DNA from: Aquabacter sediminis
Lineage (GTDB): Bacteria; Pseudomonadota; Alphaproteobacteria; Rhizobiales; Xanthobacteraceae
DNA: 64,000 nt
Direction: 5' to 3'
Assembly (NCBI RefSeq): GCF_028863665.1
Contig: NZ_JARBFX010000010.1
Span: 1-64,000 of the forward strand
Both the position numbers and the translations under genes were made by a program. The notes under the pieces were generated by a model. That model saw only the letters and a list, made by a program, of their open reading frames with translations. It was not told the DNA's origin and searched no databases. Positions 9,967-19,803 of the stretch are shown here, in pieces; the first letter of the stretch is position 1, and each line of letters begins with the position of its first letter.

Positions 9967-9991
9967 ATGCCGCCGGCTGTGCCGGCGGCAT
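9967..9991 (+). terminator. Strong hairpin after rplO
   Basis: A perfect 11-bp stem (ATGCCGCCGGC / GCCGGCGGCAT) with loop TGT. The following sequence TGTCGTGTT is only partly U-rich, so it may be a leaky terminator or attenuator separating the ribosomal protein genes from secY-adk. Confidence 0.45.
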
Positions 9992-10098
9992 TGTCGTGTT
10001 CGGCATCCCGTGCCGCGTGGGCCGCCTTAATGCTGGCGCCTTGGGTTCGGGGTGAGTATGACCTGACAGAAAGAGGCGGTGCGTGCCGGCTCGGGCCT

Positions 10099-10147
10099 AG
10101 AGCGCGATCCGCTCAGATTGATCAGATCTGGACGGCAATCGCCCTCT
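10099..10147. repeat. Dispersed palindromic repeat, copy 1 (diverged)
   Basis: It begins TAGAGCGCGATCCGCTCAGA and ends GGCAATCGCCCTCT, with an imperfect inverted centre. The same outline (TAGAGCGCGATCCG, a dyad around CAGATTG, then AATCGCCCTCT) recurs at 52259-52310. Shared ends plus a dyad core mark it as a member of a dispersed intergenic repeat family, probably transcribed as a hairpin. Confidence 0.65.
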
Positions 10148-10286
10148 GTTTTGCCTGAAGAGACGGAGTGGCTGGGTATGAGGATCGCCACGCGATCCAA
10201 GATGCCCGGACTTGGCTCTATCGCCGCGCCCGCGCGCCCCCCATATCCAAGCCGCTCGTCTACGGGCGGCTCAAGTGGAGCAAGGC

Positions 10287-11621
10287 ATGGTCTCGGCGGC
10301 GGAACAACTCGCGGCGAACCTGAACTTCGGCGCCCTCGGCAAGGCCGAGGAGCTCAAGAAGCGAATCTGGTTCACTCTCGGCGCCCTTCTCGTCTACCGG
10401 CTCGGGACCTATATCCCGCTCCCGGGGATCAATCCCGACGCGCTGCAGGATGTGTTCCGCAACGCCCAGCAGGGAATCATCGGTCTCTTCAACATGTTCT
10501 CGGGTGGTGCCGTGCAGCGCATGGCCATCTTCGCCCTGAACATCATGCCCTACATCTCCGCCTCCATCATCGTGCAGCTGCTGACCACCGTGTCACCCAC
10601 GCTGGAAGCGCTGAAGAAGGAAGGCGAGGCGGGCCGCAAGCAGATCAACCAATACACCCGCTACCTGACCGTCATCCTGGCGCTGTTCCAGGCCTATGGC
10701 ATTGCCGTAGGCCTCGAGAGCTCCGGCACGGTCGTGACCGATCCGGGCTGGTTCTTCCGCATCACCACGGTGATCACGCTCACGGGCGGCACCATGTTCC
10801 TGATGTGGCTGGGTGAGCAGATCACCTCGCGCGGCATCGGCAACGGCACCTCGCTCATCATTTTCGCCGGCATCGTGGCCGAGCTTCCGGGCGCCTTCAT
10901 CCGCACCCTCGAACTGGGCCGCCAGGGCGCCATTTCCACCCCGCTCATCCTGGCGGTGCTGGTGATGGCGATCGCGATCATCGCCTTCATCGTGTTCATG
11001 GAGCGGGCGCAGCGCCGGCTGCTGATCCAGTATCCCAAGCGCCAGGTGGGCAACCGCGTCTATGAGGGCCAGTCCTCTCACCTGCCGCTGAAGCTGAACA
11101 CGTCCGGCGTCATCCCGCCGATCTTCGCGTCCTCGCTGCTGCTCATCCCGGCGACCATTGGCAGCTTCACGCAGGGGGCGGGGCCGGAATGGTTCAACAC
11201 GGTGACCCGGCTGCTTGGGCACGGCCAGCCGCTCTACATGGTGCTCTATGTGGCGCTGATCGTGTTCTTCTGCTTCTTCTACACCGCGATCGTGTTCAAT
11301 CCGGTCGAGACGGCGGACAATCTTAAGAAGCACGGCGGCTTCATCCCGGGCATCCGGCCGGGCGAGCGCACGGCTGAATATATCGACTATGTGCTGACCC
11401 GAATCACGGTTGTCGGTGCGGCTTACATTGCGGCAGTATGTCTCTTCCCCGAACTGCTGATTTCGTACGCCGCCGTTCCGTTCTATTTCGGAGGAACGTC
11501 GTTGCTGATCGTGGTCAGCGTGACGATGGATACCGTGTCGCAAATTCAAGGACACCTGCTGGCGCACCAGTACGAAGGGCTGGTGAAGAAAGCCAAGCTG
11601 CGTGGGGGGAGACGGAAATGA
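10287..11621 (+). CDS. secY: Protein translocase subunit SecY
   Basis: The 444-residue channel subunit of the SecYEG inner-membrane translocon. Ten hydrophobic segments are visible. The plug region and early signature [19 protein letters not shown]2 [20 protein letters not shown], and the cytoplasmic loop [20 protein letters not shown] are diagnostic. The start at [15 protein letters not shown] fits alphaproteobacterial SecY and follows GGAGCAAGG; an upstream ATG at 10212 was rejected. It overlaps adk by four bases (ATGA). Confidence 0.97.
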   Translation: MVSAAEQLAANLNFGALGKAEELKKRIWFTLGALLVYRLGTYIPLPGINPDALQDVFRNAQQGIIGLFNMFSGGAVQRMAIFALNIMPYISASIIVQLLTTVSPTLEALKKEGEAGRKQINQYTRYLTVILALFQAYGIAVGLESSGTVVTDPGWFFRITTVITLTGGTMFLMWLGEQITSRGIGNGTSLIIFAGIVAELPGAFIRTLELGRQGAISTPLILAVLVMAIAIIAFIVFMERAQRRLLIQYPKRQVGNRVYEGQSSHLPLKLNTSGVIPPIFASSLLLIPATIGSFTQGAGPEWFNTVTRLLGHGQPLYMVLYVALIVFFCFFYTAIVFNPVETADNLKKHGGFIPGIRPGERTAEYIDYVLTRITVVGAAYIAAVCLFPELLISYAAVPFYFGGTSLLIVVSVTMDTVSQIQGHLLAHQYEGLVKKAKLRGGRRK

Positions 11622-12202
11622 GGCTGATTCTGCTGGGCCCGCCCGGGGCCGGCAAGGGAACCCAGGCCCAGCGGCTGGTGAGTCGTCACGGCATCGTGCA
11701 GCTGTCCACGGGTGACATGCTGCGCGCGGCGGTGGCAGCCGGCACGCCCATCGGGCTGAAGGCGAAGGCAGTGATGGAATCCGGCGGTCTCGTCTCCGAC
11801 GACATCGTCATCGGCATCATCGCCGACCGTTTGGACGAAGCCGACGCCAAGAACGGCTTCATCCTCGACGGTTTCCCCCGCACGGTGGCCCAGGCAGAAG
11901 CGCTGGACACCATGCTGTCGCAGAAGGGCATGAAGCTCGACGCGGTGATCGAGCTGGTGGTGGATCAGGGCGCCCTGGTGAATCGCATTCTCAAGCGCGC
12001 GGAAGAGGCGCGGGCGCGCGGCGAAGCGGTGCGCAAGGACGATGATCCGGAGGTCTTCAAGACCCGCCTTGAGGCCTACAATCGGGACACGGCGATTGTC
12101 GCGCCCTATTACAAGGCGCGCGGCCAGCTTCAGCAGATCGATGGCATGCAGCCCATTGATGACGTGACAAAGGCCATTTCCCAGATCCTGGAAGTGGCCT
12201 GA
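11618..12202 (+). CDS. adk: Adenylate kinase (short-LID form)
   Basis: A 194-residue cytosolic enzyme that interconverts ATP+AMP and 2 ADP. The P-loop [11 protein letters not shown] lies at residues 7-17, followed by the AMP-binding [10 protein letters not shown] and DGFPRT. The LID is the short form: [20 protein letters not shown] has no zinc-finger insertion, unlike the roughly 215-residue long type. It is translationally coupled to secY, a common arrangement. Confidence 0.97.
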   Translation: MRLILLGPPGAGKGTQAQRLVSRHGIVQLSTGDMLRAAVAAGTPIGLKAKAVMESGGLVSDDIVIGIIADRLDEADAKNGFILDGFPRTVAQAEALDTMLSQKGMKLDAVIELVVDQGALVNRILKRAEEARARGEAVRKDDDPEVFKTRLEAYNRDTAIVAPYYKARGQLQQIDGMQPIDDVTKAISQILEVA

Positions 12203-12214
12203 GGGCTTTGCCCC

Positions 12215-12243
12215 TTGACGAGAGAGGGTTAACCGGTTAGTAG
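12215..12243 (+). promoter_or_regulatory. Candidate sigma-70 promoter of the alpha operon (rpsM)
   Basis: TTGACG, a 17-base spacer and TAGTAG. The -35 matches consensus at five of six positions and the -10 at three of six. It lies 12 bases after adk and about 165 bases before the rpsM start, inside a 203-base gap in an otherwise packed operon. Confidence 0.5.
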
Positions 12244-12405
12244 CCCTCCCTCGCTTCGATGTCCGTGCGACTTGCCCCTCTGAAGGGAGGAGCAAGGCGC
12301 GCGGTTTTGTTTATCCCGAAAGGGTCGTTCTCCCGCACGGGCCGGCCTCCACCGGACGCGGGGCATCATGCCGCCTGGCAGCAGGCGGTGCACATGGAGA
12401 GACAC

Positions 12406-12774
12406 GTGGCTCGTATTGCTGGCGTTAACATTCCGACCAACAAGCGCGTGATCATCGCGCTTCAGTACATTCACGGCATCGGCGCCAAGAAGGCCGAAGA
12501 GATCGTCGAGAAGGTGGGCATCCCCGCCGAGCGTCGCGTGAACCAGCTGACCGACCAGGAAGTGCTGCAGATCCGCGAGACCATCGACCGCGACTACATC
12601 GTGGAAGGCGACCTGCGCCGCGAAGTGGCGATGAACATCAAGCGCCTGATGGACCTGGGCTGCTATCGCGGCCTGCGTCACCGTCGCGGCCTGCCGGTCC
12701 GTGGCCAGCGCACCCACACCAACGCCCGCACCCGCAAGGGTCCGGCGAAGCCGATCGCCGGCAAGAAGAAGTGA
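12406..12774 (+). CDS. rpsM: 30S ribosomal protein S13
   Basis: A 122-residue S13. It starts at GTG, reading [15 protein letters not shown], which matches the universal MARIAG start and is preceded by GGAGAG. The ATG four codons earlier would place the Shine-Dalgarno inside the gene. The helix-two-turn-helix [15 protein letters not shown] and the tail [15 protein letters not shown] are diagnostic. S13 contacts P-site tRNA and forms bridge B1. Confidence 0.96.
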   Translation: MARIAGVNIPTNKRVIIALQYIHGIGAKKAEEIVEKVGIPAERRVNQLTDQEVLQIRETIDRDYIVEGDLRREVAMNIKRLMDLGCYRGLRHRRGLPVRGQRTHTNARTRKGPAKPIAGKKK

Positions 12775-12801
12775 TGACGGGCGGCCTCGCCGCCTGACCG
12801 A

Positions 12802-12820
12802 GGGCCGGCTTTGCCGGCCC
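12802..12820 (+). terminator. Hairpin between rpsM and rpsK
   Basis: A perfect 8-bp stem GGGCCGGC / GCCGGCCC with loop TTT, followed by TTTCCC. A second inverted repeat, CCGCCCGATGACGGGCGG, follows at 12834-12851. The U-run has only three bases, so it may be an attenuator or processing hairpin and not a full terminator. Confidence 0.4.
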
Positions 12821-12900
12821 TTTCCCATGACCCGCCCGATGACGGGCGGTTCGTCCCGAGCGCCTGGAGTTACGGGCGCGCCTGAAGGATTGAAGACAAG

Positions 12901-13290
12901 ATGGCCAAGGAAGCTACCCGCGTTAAGCGTCGCGAGCGCAAGAACATCGCCTCCGGCGTGGCGCATGTGAACGCCTCGTTCAACAACACCATGATCACCA
13001 TCACCGACGCCCAGGGCAACACCATCTCCTGGTCCTCCGCCGGTGCCATGGGCTTCAAGGGTTCGCGCAAGTCCACCCCGTACGCCGCCCAGATCGCGGC
13101 CGAGGATGCGGCCCGCAAGGCGGCCGAGCACGGCATGCGCACCCTCGAGGTGGAAGTGTCCGGTCCCGGTTCGGGACGTGAATCGGCGCTGCGCGCCCTT
13201 CAGGCGGCTGGCTTCCTCGTGACCTCCATCCGCGACGTCACCCCCATCCCGCACAATGGCTGCCGGCCGCGCAAGCGCCGGCGCGTCTGA
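12901..13290 (+). CDS. rpsK: 30S ribosomal protein S11
   Basis: A 129-residue S11, with [20 protein letters not shown] and the C-terminal signature [20 protein letters not shown]. It forms the platform of the 30S subunit near the E site. A hairpin-containing 126-base spacer separates it from rpsM. Confidence 0.97.
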   Translation: MAKEATRVKRRERKNIASGVAHVNASFNNTMITITDAQGNTISWSSAGAMGFKGSRKSTPYAAQIAAEDAARKAAEHGMRTLEVEVSGPGSGRESALRALQAAGFLVTSIRDVTPIPHNGCRPRKRRRV

Positions 13291-13426
13291 GCGTACCGCT
13301 GGCCCGCCGGTTCTGCCGTGCGGGCCGCATGCCAGGTTCCTCCCCGTCTAGCGGGACGGGTCGGCGCCTCGATGGATAAAGTTTCGGTCGAGTGCCGCGG
13401 CCCGGCGAGAAGGCAAGGTGACGCAA

Positions 13427-14443
13427 GTGATTCAGAAGAACTGGCAAGAACTCATCAAGCCCGAGAAGCTGCAGGTGTCCGCCGGCAGCGATCCCAAGCG
13501 CCTCGCCACCGTGGTGGCCGAGCCGCTGGAGCGTGGCTTTGGCATGACGCTGGGCAATGCCCTGCGCCGTATCCTGCTGTCGTCCCTCCAGGGCGCGGCC
13601 GTGACCTCGGTGCACATCGACGGCGTGCTGCATGAGTTCTCTTCCATCCCCGGCGTCCGCGAGGACGTGACGGACCTCATCCTCAACATCAAGGAAGTCG
13701 CCATCCGCATGCAGGGTGACGGTCCCAAGCGCCTCGTGGCGAAGAAGACCGGGCCTGGCGTGCTGACGGCTGGCGACATCCAGACCGTTGGCGACATCCA
13801 GATCCTCAACCCCAACCTGCCCTTGTGCACGCTGGACGAGGGCGCGGAGCTGCGGATCGAGTTCACCGTCAATACCGGCAAGGGCTATGTGCCCGCCGAC
13901 CGCAACCGGCCCGAGGACGCGCCGATCGGCCTGATCCCGATCGACAGCCTCTATTCCCCGGTGCGCAAGGTCTCCTACAAGGTCGAGAACACCCGCGAGG
14001 GCCAGATTCTCGACTATGACAAGCTGACCATGCAGATCGAGACCGACGGCTCGATCACGGCGGAAGATGCGCTCGCTTATGCGGCCCGCATCCTTCAGGA
14101 CCAGCTCGAAATCTTCGTGAATTTCGAGGAGCCCAAGCGCGAGAGCGAGACCTCGGCCATCCAGGAGCTGCCCTTCAATCCGGCGCTTCTGAAGAAGGTG
14201 GACGAGCTGGAGCTGTCGGTGCGCTCGGCCAACTGCCTGAAGAACGACAACATCGTCTATATCGGCGACCTGATCCAGAAGAGCGAGACGGAGATGCTCC
14301 GCACGCCGAATTTTGGCCGGAAGTCGCTCAACGAGATCAAGGAAGTGCTGGCCTCCATGGGCCTGCATCTGGGCATGGAAGTGCCCGGCTGGCCGCCGGA
14401 GAATATCGAAGAGCTCGCGAAGCGCTTCGAGGACCATTACTGA
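13427..14443 (+). CDS. rpoA: DNA-directed RNA polymerase subunit alpha
   Basis: A 338-residue alpha subunit. The N-terminal dimerisation domain includes [19 protein letters not shown]. The C-terminal domain begins around [19 protein letters not shown] and includes [16 protein letters not shown], which contacts UP elements and activators. I chose the GTG giving [12 protein letters not shown], the family start, with AAGGTG seven bases upstream; a GTG three codons earlier is possible. Confidence 0.96.
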   Translation: MIQKNWQELIKPEKLQVSAGSDPKRLATVVAEPLERGFGMTLGNALRRILLSSLQGAAVTSVHIDGVLHEFSSIPGVREDVTDLILNIKEVAIRMQGDGPKRLVAKKTGPGVLTAGDIQTVGDIQILNPNLPLCTLDEGAELRIEFTVNTGKGYVPADRNRPEDAPIGLIPIDSLYSPVRKVSYKVENTREGQILDYDKLTMQIETDGSITAEDALAYAARILQDQLEIFVNFEEPKRESETSAIQELPFNPALLKKVDELELSVRSANCLKNDNIVYIGDLIQKSETEMLRTPNFGRKSLNEIKEVLASMGLHLGMEVPGWPPENIEELAKRFEDHY

Positions 14444-14518
14444 CCCATTCACCCCGCGGCTCGAGCCGCTCAACCCATCACGGCTCGAAACGCCGGAGGC
14501 ATTTAGGAGTTCGCCGTC

Positions 14519-14944
14519 ATGCGTCACGGCAAGGTTCATCGCAAGTTCAACCGCACCTGGGAACACCGCAAGGCGATGTTCTCCAATCTGGCCGGTGCGC
14601 TCATCACCCATGAGCAGATCGTCACCACTCTGCCCAAGGCGAAAGACCTTCGCCCGGTGGTGGAGAAGCTCGTCACCCTCGCCCGCCGTGGCGACCTGCA
14701 TGCCCGCCGCCAGGCCATTGCCGAGCTGCGCGACATCGAGGTGGTGAAGAAGCTCTTCGACGTGCTGGCACCCCGCTACAAGGGCCGTCCCGGTGGCTAT
14801 CTTCGCATCGTCAAGGCGGGCTTCCGCTATGGCGATTCTACCCCCGTGGCGGTGATCGAGTTCGTCGACCGCGACGTGGAGGCCAAGGGCGCCGCTGACC
14901 GCGCCCGCACGGCCGCCGAGGCCGAGGCTGCTGCTGCGGCGTGA
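14519..14944 (+). CDS. rplQ: 50S ribosomal protein L17
   Basis: A 141-residue L17. It starts [20 protein letters not shown] and contains [20 protein letters not shown]. An Ala-rich C-terminal tail is typical of alphaproteobacteria. It is the last gene of the ribosomal cluster and is followed by an intrinsic terminator. Confidence 0.97.
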   Translation: MRHGKVHRKFNRTWEHRKAMFSNLAGALITHEQIVTTLPKAKDLRPVVEKLVTLARRGDLHARRQAIAELRDIEVVKKLFDVLAPRYKGRPGGYLRIVKAGFRYGDSTPVAVIEFVDRDVEAKGAADRARTAAEAEAAAAA

Positions 14945-14974
14945 GGCTTGGGTCCGATCACAGACCTTCGTGAA

Positions 14975-15000
14975 AAGGCGGCTTCGGCCGCCTTTTTCTT
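14975..15000 (+). terminator. Intrinsic terminator of the ribosomal super-operon
   Basis: A perfect 8-bp stem AAGGCGGC / GCCGCCTT with a TTCG tetraloop, followed by TTTCTT. It lies 30 bases after rplQ, so it is the natural end of the alpha operon transcript. Confidence 0.85.
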
Positions 15001-15176
15001 TTGGTGCGGGAACGAAGCGCGCGCCCTCGTTTTGGTCCATTCAGGGCTCATGTGGGGTTCTGGCGCAGTGCTGGACTTGGGCGTCCCGGCGAGCGCGCGG
15101 CGGATGCCGGCAGGGGATGAGTCCGCGCGTCGCGAATCTGCGCTATCAGTTGAAACCTGTTCCGATCGAGGTCCTC

Positions 15177-16619
15177 ATGGGTGAGCGTTTCCTTCGTCCG
15201 GTGATCCTGGTGCTGGCGGCCATGCTTGCGTTGCCGGGATCGGCCGGCGCCCAGACTGCCGTCGCTCCCGCGCAGCGTCAGGTTCCCGCGTCCGAGGATG
15301 CCATCCGGCTGTCCTTCGCCCCTGTGGTCAAGCGCACCGCGCCGGCGGTTGTGAACGTCTATGCGCTCAAGAACGTCCAGCGCACCAACCCGTTCATGGA
15401 CGACCCGTTCTTCCGTCGCTTCTTCGGCGGGGGCGGGCCTGGGGGCGGGCCGGGCTTTGGCGGGCCGGAGCGCATGCAGCGCTCGCTGGGGTCGGGCGTG
15501 ATCGTCGATCCCTCCGGCATTGTGGTGACCAACCATCACGTGGTGCAGGGGGCAGACCAGATCCGCATCGCGCTCGCCGACAAGCGCGAGTTCGATGCCG
15601 ACGTGGTGCTCAGCGACCAGCGCACCGACCTGGCCGTGCTACGCCTTAAGGCCGGCAAGGAGACCTTCCCGAGCATCGATCTCGGCAATTCCGATGACCT
15701 GGCCGTGGGCGATCTGGTGCTGGCCATCGGCGACCCCTTTGGCGTCGGCCAGACCGTGACACAGGGCATCGTCTCGGCGCTGGCGCGCACGCAGGTGGGT
15801 GTCTCTGACTATCAGTTCTTCATTCAGACCGACGCCGCCATCAATCCCGGCAATTCCGGCGGCGCCCTGGTGGACATGGCCGGGCGGCTGGTGGGCATCA
15901 ACACGGCCATCTATTCGCGTTCCGGCGGCTCGCATGGAATCGGGTTTGCCATTCCGGCCAATATGGTGCGTGTGGTGGTGGACTCCGCCAAGGCGGGCGG
16001 CACGGCGGTGCGCCGCCCCTGGCTCGGCGCCCGGCTGCAGGCGGTGAGCCCAGAGATTGCCGAGAGCCTTGGCCTGCCCCGTCCCACCGGCGTCCTGGTG
16101 CAGACGGTCGCCCCGGACAGCCCCGCCACCAAGGCGGGCCTGAAGGTCGGGGACCTCATCCTGACCGTTGACGGGCAGGTGGTGGATGATCCCCAGAGCC
16201 TGAACTACCGGTTCGGCACCCGGCCCATGGGCGGCAAGTCCATGTTCCGCATCAACCGCCAGGGCAAGGAGAGCGAGATCGCTGTCGCCGTGGAGCCGGC
16301 GCCCGAAACGGTGGCGCGGGAGGAACTGGTGCTGCGAGGGCGCTCGCCTTTCGCTGGCGCCAAGGTGGTGAATGTCTCGCCGGCCGTGGCCGAGGAATTG
16401 CGCATTGCCGATGGCGAGGGTGTGGTGGTGGCGGAGGTCACGGAAAACTCGCCCGCCGATGCCGCCGGCTTCCGGCCGGGAGACGTGATCATCGAAGTCA
16501 ACGGCACCCGCATCAACCGCACCAAGGATCTGGAGCAGGCCACCAAGACGCCCCAGCGCGGCTGGCGGGTGACGGTGAGCCGGGGCGGGCGCACCATCAC
16601 CGCCATGCTTCCGGGCTGA
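15177..16619 (+). CDS. Periplasmic serine protease of the DegP/HtrA family
   Basis: A 480-residue HtrA-type quality-control protease. A signal peptide spans residues 1-25, cut after GSAGA. The trypsin-like domain carries the triad His121 (TNHHVV), Asp151 (RTDLAVL) and Ser227 (NPGNSGGAL). The glycine-rich loop FFGGGGPGGGPGFGG lies just before the protease core. Two PDZ domains follow: the first around residues 280-370, with GLKVGDLILTVDGQVV, and the second around 390-475, with GFRPGDVIIEVNG. The start was chosen so that the signal peptide is N-terminal; a longer reading frame upstream is open but crosses the rplQ terminator. DegQ- or DegP-type cannot be decided here. rarA follows after 13 bases. 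Confidence 0.93.
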   Translation: MGERFLRPVILVLAAMLALPGSAGAQTAVAPAQRQVPASEDAIRLSFAPVVKRTAPAVVNVYALKNVQRTNPFMDDPFFRRFFGGGGPGGGPGFGGPERMQRSLGSGVIVDPSGIVVTNHHVVQGADQIRIALADKREFDADVVLSDQRTDLAVLRLKAGKETFPSIDLGNSDDLAVGDLVLAIGDPFGVGQTVTQGIVSALARTQVGVSDYQFFIQTDAAINPGNSGGALVDMAGRLVGINTAIYSRSGGSHGIGFAIPANMVRVVVDSAKAGGTAVRRPWLGARLQAVSPEIAESLGLPRPTGVLVQTVAPDSPATKAGLKVGDLILTVDGQVVDDPQSLNYRFGTRPMGGKSMFRINRQGKESEIAVAVEPAPETVAREELVLRGRSPFAGAKVVNVSPAVAEELRIADGEGVVVAEVTENSPADAAGFRPGDVIIEVNGTRINRTKDLEQATKTPQRGWRVTVSRGGRTITAMLPG

Positions 16620-16632
16620 GGCGGGGCAGGGC

Positions 16633-17943
16633 ATGTCCAATCTGTTTGAGGCCGCAGGTCTGGAAGAGGGCGCGCCGCGCCCGCTCGCCGACCGGTTGCG
16701 ACCGCAAAAATTGGACGAGGTGGTGGGCCAGGACCATCTACTGGGTCCAGACGGTGCCATTTCCCGCATGCTGGCGTCCGGTTCGCTTGGCTCCCTCATC
16801 CTGTGGGGGCCGCCGGGCACCGGCAAGACCACGGTGGCGCGGCTGGTGGCCGGGCAAAGTCGTCTGCATTTCGAGCAGATCTCGGCCATCTTTTCCGGCG
16901 TCGCGGACCTGAAAAAGCTGTTCGAGCAAGCCCGCCATCGCCATGCGCATGGGCAGGGCACCTTGCTGTTCGTGGACGAGATCCACCGCTTCAACCGCGC
17001 CCAGCAGGACGGCTTTCTGCCCGTCATGGAGGACGGCACGGTCGTCCTCGTGGGGGCGACCACCGAAAATCCGTCCTTCGAGCTGAATGCGGCGTTGCTC
17101 TCCCGCGCGCGGGTGCTGACGTTTCGCTCCCTGGACGAGGCCGCCGTGGGGCGGCTCCTCGCCCGCGCGGAAGAGGTGGAAGCCCGACCCTTGCCGCTGG
17201 ATGAGGAGGCCCGCGGCGTGCTCATCCGCATGGCGGATGGCGACGGCCGCGCGAGCCTCACGTTGGCGGAGGAAGTGTGGCGCGCCGCACGGCCCGGTGA
17301 GATCTTCACCGCCGCCGAATTGCAGGACATCGTCCAGCGGCGCGCGCCCATCTACGACAAGAGCGAGGACGGGCACTACAATCTCATCTCCGCGCTTCAT
17401 AAGTCCGTGCGGGGCTCGGACCCGGATGCGGCGCTCTATTATCTCGCCCGGATGATCGATGCCGGTGAGGATCCGCTCTTCCTTGCCCGCCGGCTGGTGC
17501 GGATGGCTGTGGAGGATATCGGCACGGCGGATCCGCAGGCCCTTCTCGTGGCCAATGCGGCCAAGGATGCCTACGATTTCCTCGGCTCGCCGGAGGGGGA
17601 ATTGGCGCTGGCCCAGGCAGCCGTCTATCTGGCCACCGCGCCGAAATCCAATGCGGTCTACACAGCCTGGAAGCAGGCCTTGCGGGTGGCGAAGGAGGGA
17701 GGCTCGCTCGTGCCCCCCAAGCACATCCTGAACGCCCCGACCCGACTCATGAAGCAGGAGGGCTACGGCACCGGCTATCGCTACGACCATGACGAGCCGG
17801 ACGCCTTTTCGGGCCAGGATTATTTCCCCGAAAAGCTGGGCCGGCAGAGCTTCTTCAAGCCGGTGGAGCGGGGCTTCGAGCGCGATCTGCGCAAGCGCCT
17901 GGATTATTGGGCGAAGCTGCGCGCGGAGCGTAATCCCCGCTGA
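16633..17943 (+). CDS. rarA: Replication-associated recombination protein A (AAA+ ATPase)
   Basis: The 436-residue RarA/MgsA-type protein acts at stalled replication forks with SSB and RecA. It has the AAA+ Walker A GPPGTGKTT near residue 60, Walker B LLFVDEIHRFNRAQQDGFLP, and sensor 1 LVGATTENPSFELN. The C-terminal tetramerisation part is present with DPDAALYYLARMIDAGEDP and the conserved end GYRYDHDEPDAFSGQDYFPE. The length is normal for the family. It is probably co-transcribed with the protease gene. Confidence 0.96.
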   Translation: MSNLFEAAGLEEGAPRPLADRLRPQKLDEVVGQDHLLGPDGAISRMLASGSLGSLILWGPPGTGKTTVARLVAGQSRLHFEQISAIFSGVADLKKLFEQARHRHAHGQGTLLFVDEIHRFNRAQQDGFLPVMEDGTVVLVGATTENPSFELNAALLSRARVLTFRSLDEAAVGRLLARAEEVEARPLPLDEEARGVLIRMADGDGRASLTLAEEVWRAARPGEIFTAAELQDIVQRRAPIYDKSEDGHYNLISALHKSVRGSDPDAALYYLARMIDAGEDPLFLARRLVRMAVEDIGTADPQALLVANAAKDAYDFLGSPEGELALAQAAVYLATAPKSNAVYTAWKQALRVAKEGGSLVPPKHILNAPTRLMKQEGYGTGYRYDHDEPDAFSGQDYFPEKLGRQSFFKPVERGFERDLRKRLDYWAKLRAERNPR

Positions 17944-18074
17944 TGCGGGGTGCCCACGGGCGCGCTTGATTGTCTCATGTTGCAATGCAACAAAGAGGGG
18001 GCGATGGCACCCGGATGGCTTAGGCGGGACGGGTGCCGCGCTCAAATTCGGTCAGATCAGAAGCGGGGGCTTTG

Positions 18075-18461
18075 ATGCAGGCGGCGGTGATCGTGTTTCT
18101 CGGGGCGGGCCTGGGTGGTGTGTTGCGGCACATGATGAACCTTCTGGGCCTCAGGCTGTTCGGCCTCGGCGGCTTTCCCTTCACCACCATGATCGTCAAC
18201 GTCACCGGCTGCTTCATCATGGGTCTGGCGACCGGCTGGTTTGCCAGCCGCTATGGCGAGGGCTGGCCGCAAGGCGTGCGCCTGCTGCTCACCACGGGCA
18301 TGCTGGGGGGCTACACCACCTTCTCCACCTTTTCGCTGGAGTTCGCGGTGCTGGTGGAACGGGGCGACCTCGGCCATGCGGTGCTTTATGCGGGCGGTTC
18401 GCTGGTGCTGACGCTCATCGCGGTCTTTGCCGGCCTGTTCGTGATGCGCGCCATTGCGTGA
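18075..18461 (+). CDS. crcB: Fluoride exporter CrcB/Fluc
   Basis: A 128-residue four-helix membrane protein. It carries the family marks GGVLRHMMN, TMIVNVTGCFIMG and MLGGYTTFSTFSLEF, the last with the fluoride-pore phenylalanines and central sodium site. Fluc channels work as antiparallel dual-topology dimers. The chosen ATG gives the usual length; an in-frame ATG at 18033 adds 14 polar residues. I looked for a fluoride riboswitch upstream and did not find a convincing one. Confidence 0.93.
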   Translation: MQAAVIVFLGAGLGGVLRHMMNLLGLRLFGLGGFPFTTMIVNVTGCFIMGLATGWFASRYGEGWPQGVRLLLTTGMLGGYTTFSTFSLEFAVLVERGDLGHAVLYAGGSLVLTLIAVFAGLFVMRAIA

Positions 18462-18523
18462 CAGGAGGGCGCCGGGGCGCTAGATGTGCCCCATTGGCGA
18501 CCGTTTGACGGGGTTTGTGACCG

Positions 18524-19603
18524 ATGGCGGTCGAGATCAAGACAGTAACGGCGGACGAGGCGGACATGCGCCTCGACCGCTGGTTCAAGCAGCATTTTCC
18601 CGACCTTTCCTTCGGGCACCTGCAAAAGCTGGTGCGCACCGGCCAGGTGCGCGTGGATGGCGGGCGGGTGAAGACCTCCACACGCCTTGAGCCCGGCCAG
18701 GCCGTGCGCGTGCCGCCGCTCAATGCGGGCGCGGGCGATGAGGCAGAGACCGAGGGCGCGCCTGCTTTTGGCGGCATAGTCGGCCCTACGGTCGGGTCCA
18801 AGGCCGCGCCGAAGGCGAATTCTACTACCGCACCTAAGGCGCCCAGCGCCCGAAAGGAGGCGGACGACCAGGAATTCCTGCGCTCCATCACCTTGTTCGA
18901 GGACAAGGACGTGATGGTGCTGAACAAGCCCTTCGGGCTTGCGGTGCAGGGCGGCTCGGGCACTTACCGGCACATTGACGGCATGTTGGAGGTGCTGCGC
19001 GACAAGGATGGGCAGCGCCCGCGCCTCGTCCACCGCATCGACAAGGATACGTCCGGCTGTCTGCTGGTGGCGAAGTCCCGGCTGGCCGCCTCGGTGCTCG
19101 CCAAGAGCTTCCGCTCGCGCGAGGCTCGCAAGGTCTATTGGGCCGTGGTGCCCGGCGTGCCCAAGCCTCGCCAGGGTCGCATCTCCACCTATCTCGCCCG
19201 CGAGGAGAGCGAGGAGCGCATGCGCGTCGCCCGCCATGGCGAGGATGATGCCAGCCACGCCATCACTTATTATGCCGTGGTGGACCAGGCGGCGCAGAAG
19301 CTGTCCTGGGTGTCGCTGAAGCCGGTGACGGGGCGCACCCACCAGCTGCGCGCCCACATGGCTCATATCGGCCATCCCATCGTCGGCGATCCCAAATATT
19401 TCGACATCGAGAATTGGGAATTGCCGGGCGGCCTGCAGAACCGCCTGCATCTGCTGGCCCGGCGGCTGGTGATCCCGCATCCGCGTGGGACCGGCATGAT
19501 TGATGTCTCCGCCCCGCTTCCGCCCCATATGGCGCAGACTTTCGCGGTGCTTGGCTTCGATGCGAGCCAGTACGATCCGATTCTCGAGGCGCCCGAAGCC
19601 TGA
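18524..19603 (+). CDS. RluC/RluD-family 23S rRNA pseudouridine synthase
   Basis: A 359-residue enzyme that isomerises uridine to pseudouridine in large-subunit rRNA. An S4 RNA-binding domain (residues 14-65, RLDRWFKQHFPDLSFGHLQK) precedes the catalytic domain. The active-site motif LVHRIDKDTSGCLLVAKS carries Asp173. GRTHQLRAHMAHIGHPIVGD is also typical. Between the domains is a 50-residue Ala/Pro/Lys linker (about 68-115), longer than in E. coli RluC. RluC is the likelier assignment but RluD is not excluded. Confidence 0.9.
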   Translation: MAVEIKTVTADEADMRLDRWFKQHFPDLSFGHLQKLVRTGQVRVDGGRVKTSTRLEPGQAVRVPPLNAGAGDEAETEGAPAFGGIVGPTVGSKAAPKANSTTAPKAPSARKEADDQEFLRSITLFEDKDVMVLNKPFGLAVQGGSGTYRHIDGMLEVLRDKDGQRPRLVHRIDKDTSGCLLVAKSRLAASVLAKSFRSREARKVYWAVVPGVPKPRQGRISTYLAREESEERMRVARHGEDDASHAITYYAVVDQAAQKLSWVSLKPVTGRTHQLRAHMAHIGHPIVGDPKYFDIENWELPGGLQNRLHLLARRLVIPHPRGTGMIDVSAPLPPHMAQTFAVLGFDASQYDPILEAPEA

Positions 19604-19682
19604 GCCGGTCGACATGCCGGAACAGACGACCGGTCTGTGTCGGCGCGGGGCCCGCGCGGGCTGTCCTCTTAAGGCATGGGCC

Positions 19683-19699
19683 GGGGGCACCCCCTTTTT
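19683..19699 (+). terminator. Weak terminator-like hairpin after the pseudouridine synthase gene
   Basis: GGGG-GCAC-CCCC followed directly by TTTTT. The stem is only four GC pairs, so the call is tentative; its position 80 bases after the gene fits a transcript end. Confidence 0.35.
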
Positions 19700-19803
19700 G
19701 TTGCGCTTGGGCGGGAGGGCTCCCATCTGAGGGCCGGTTGAGTGTGCGTCGGACGCTCGGGGCGGGCGCCTGTGGTGCGGGTGTGAGATCGAGGAGTGAG
19801 TGA

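Larger units (their letters stand above)
9921..10286 (+). other. 366-base rplO-secY spacer
   Basis: This stretch holds the hairpin after rplO and one copy of the dispersed palindromic repeat at 10099-10147. I see no supported coding sequence. An in-frame upstream extension of SecY exists but has no family resemblance. A promoter for secY-adk is likely but I could not place one with confidence. Confidence 0.6.

Noticed and set aside
17985-18045. Possible fluoride riboswitch upstream of crcB (GGGCGATGGCACCC with GGGTGCC later)
   Set aside because: The GATGG box and a stem are present, but the conserved AACCGCC and CTGATG elements of the crcB motif are missing, so chance pairing is likelier.
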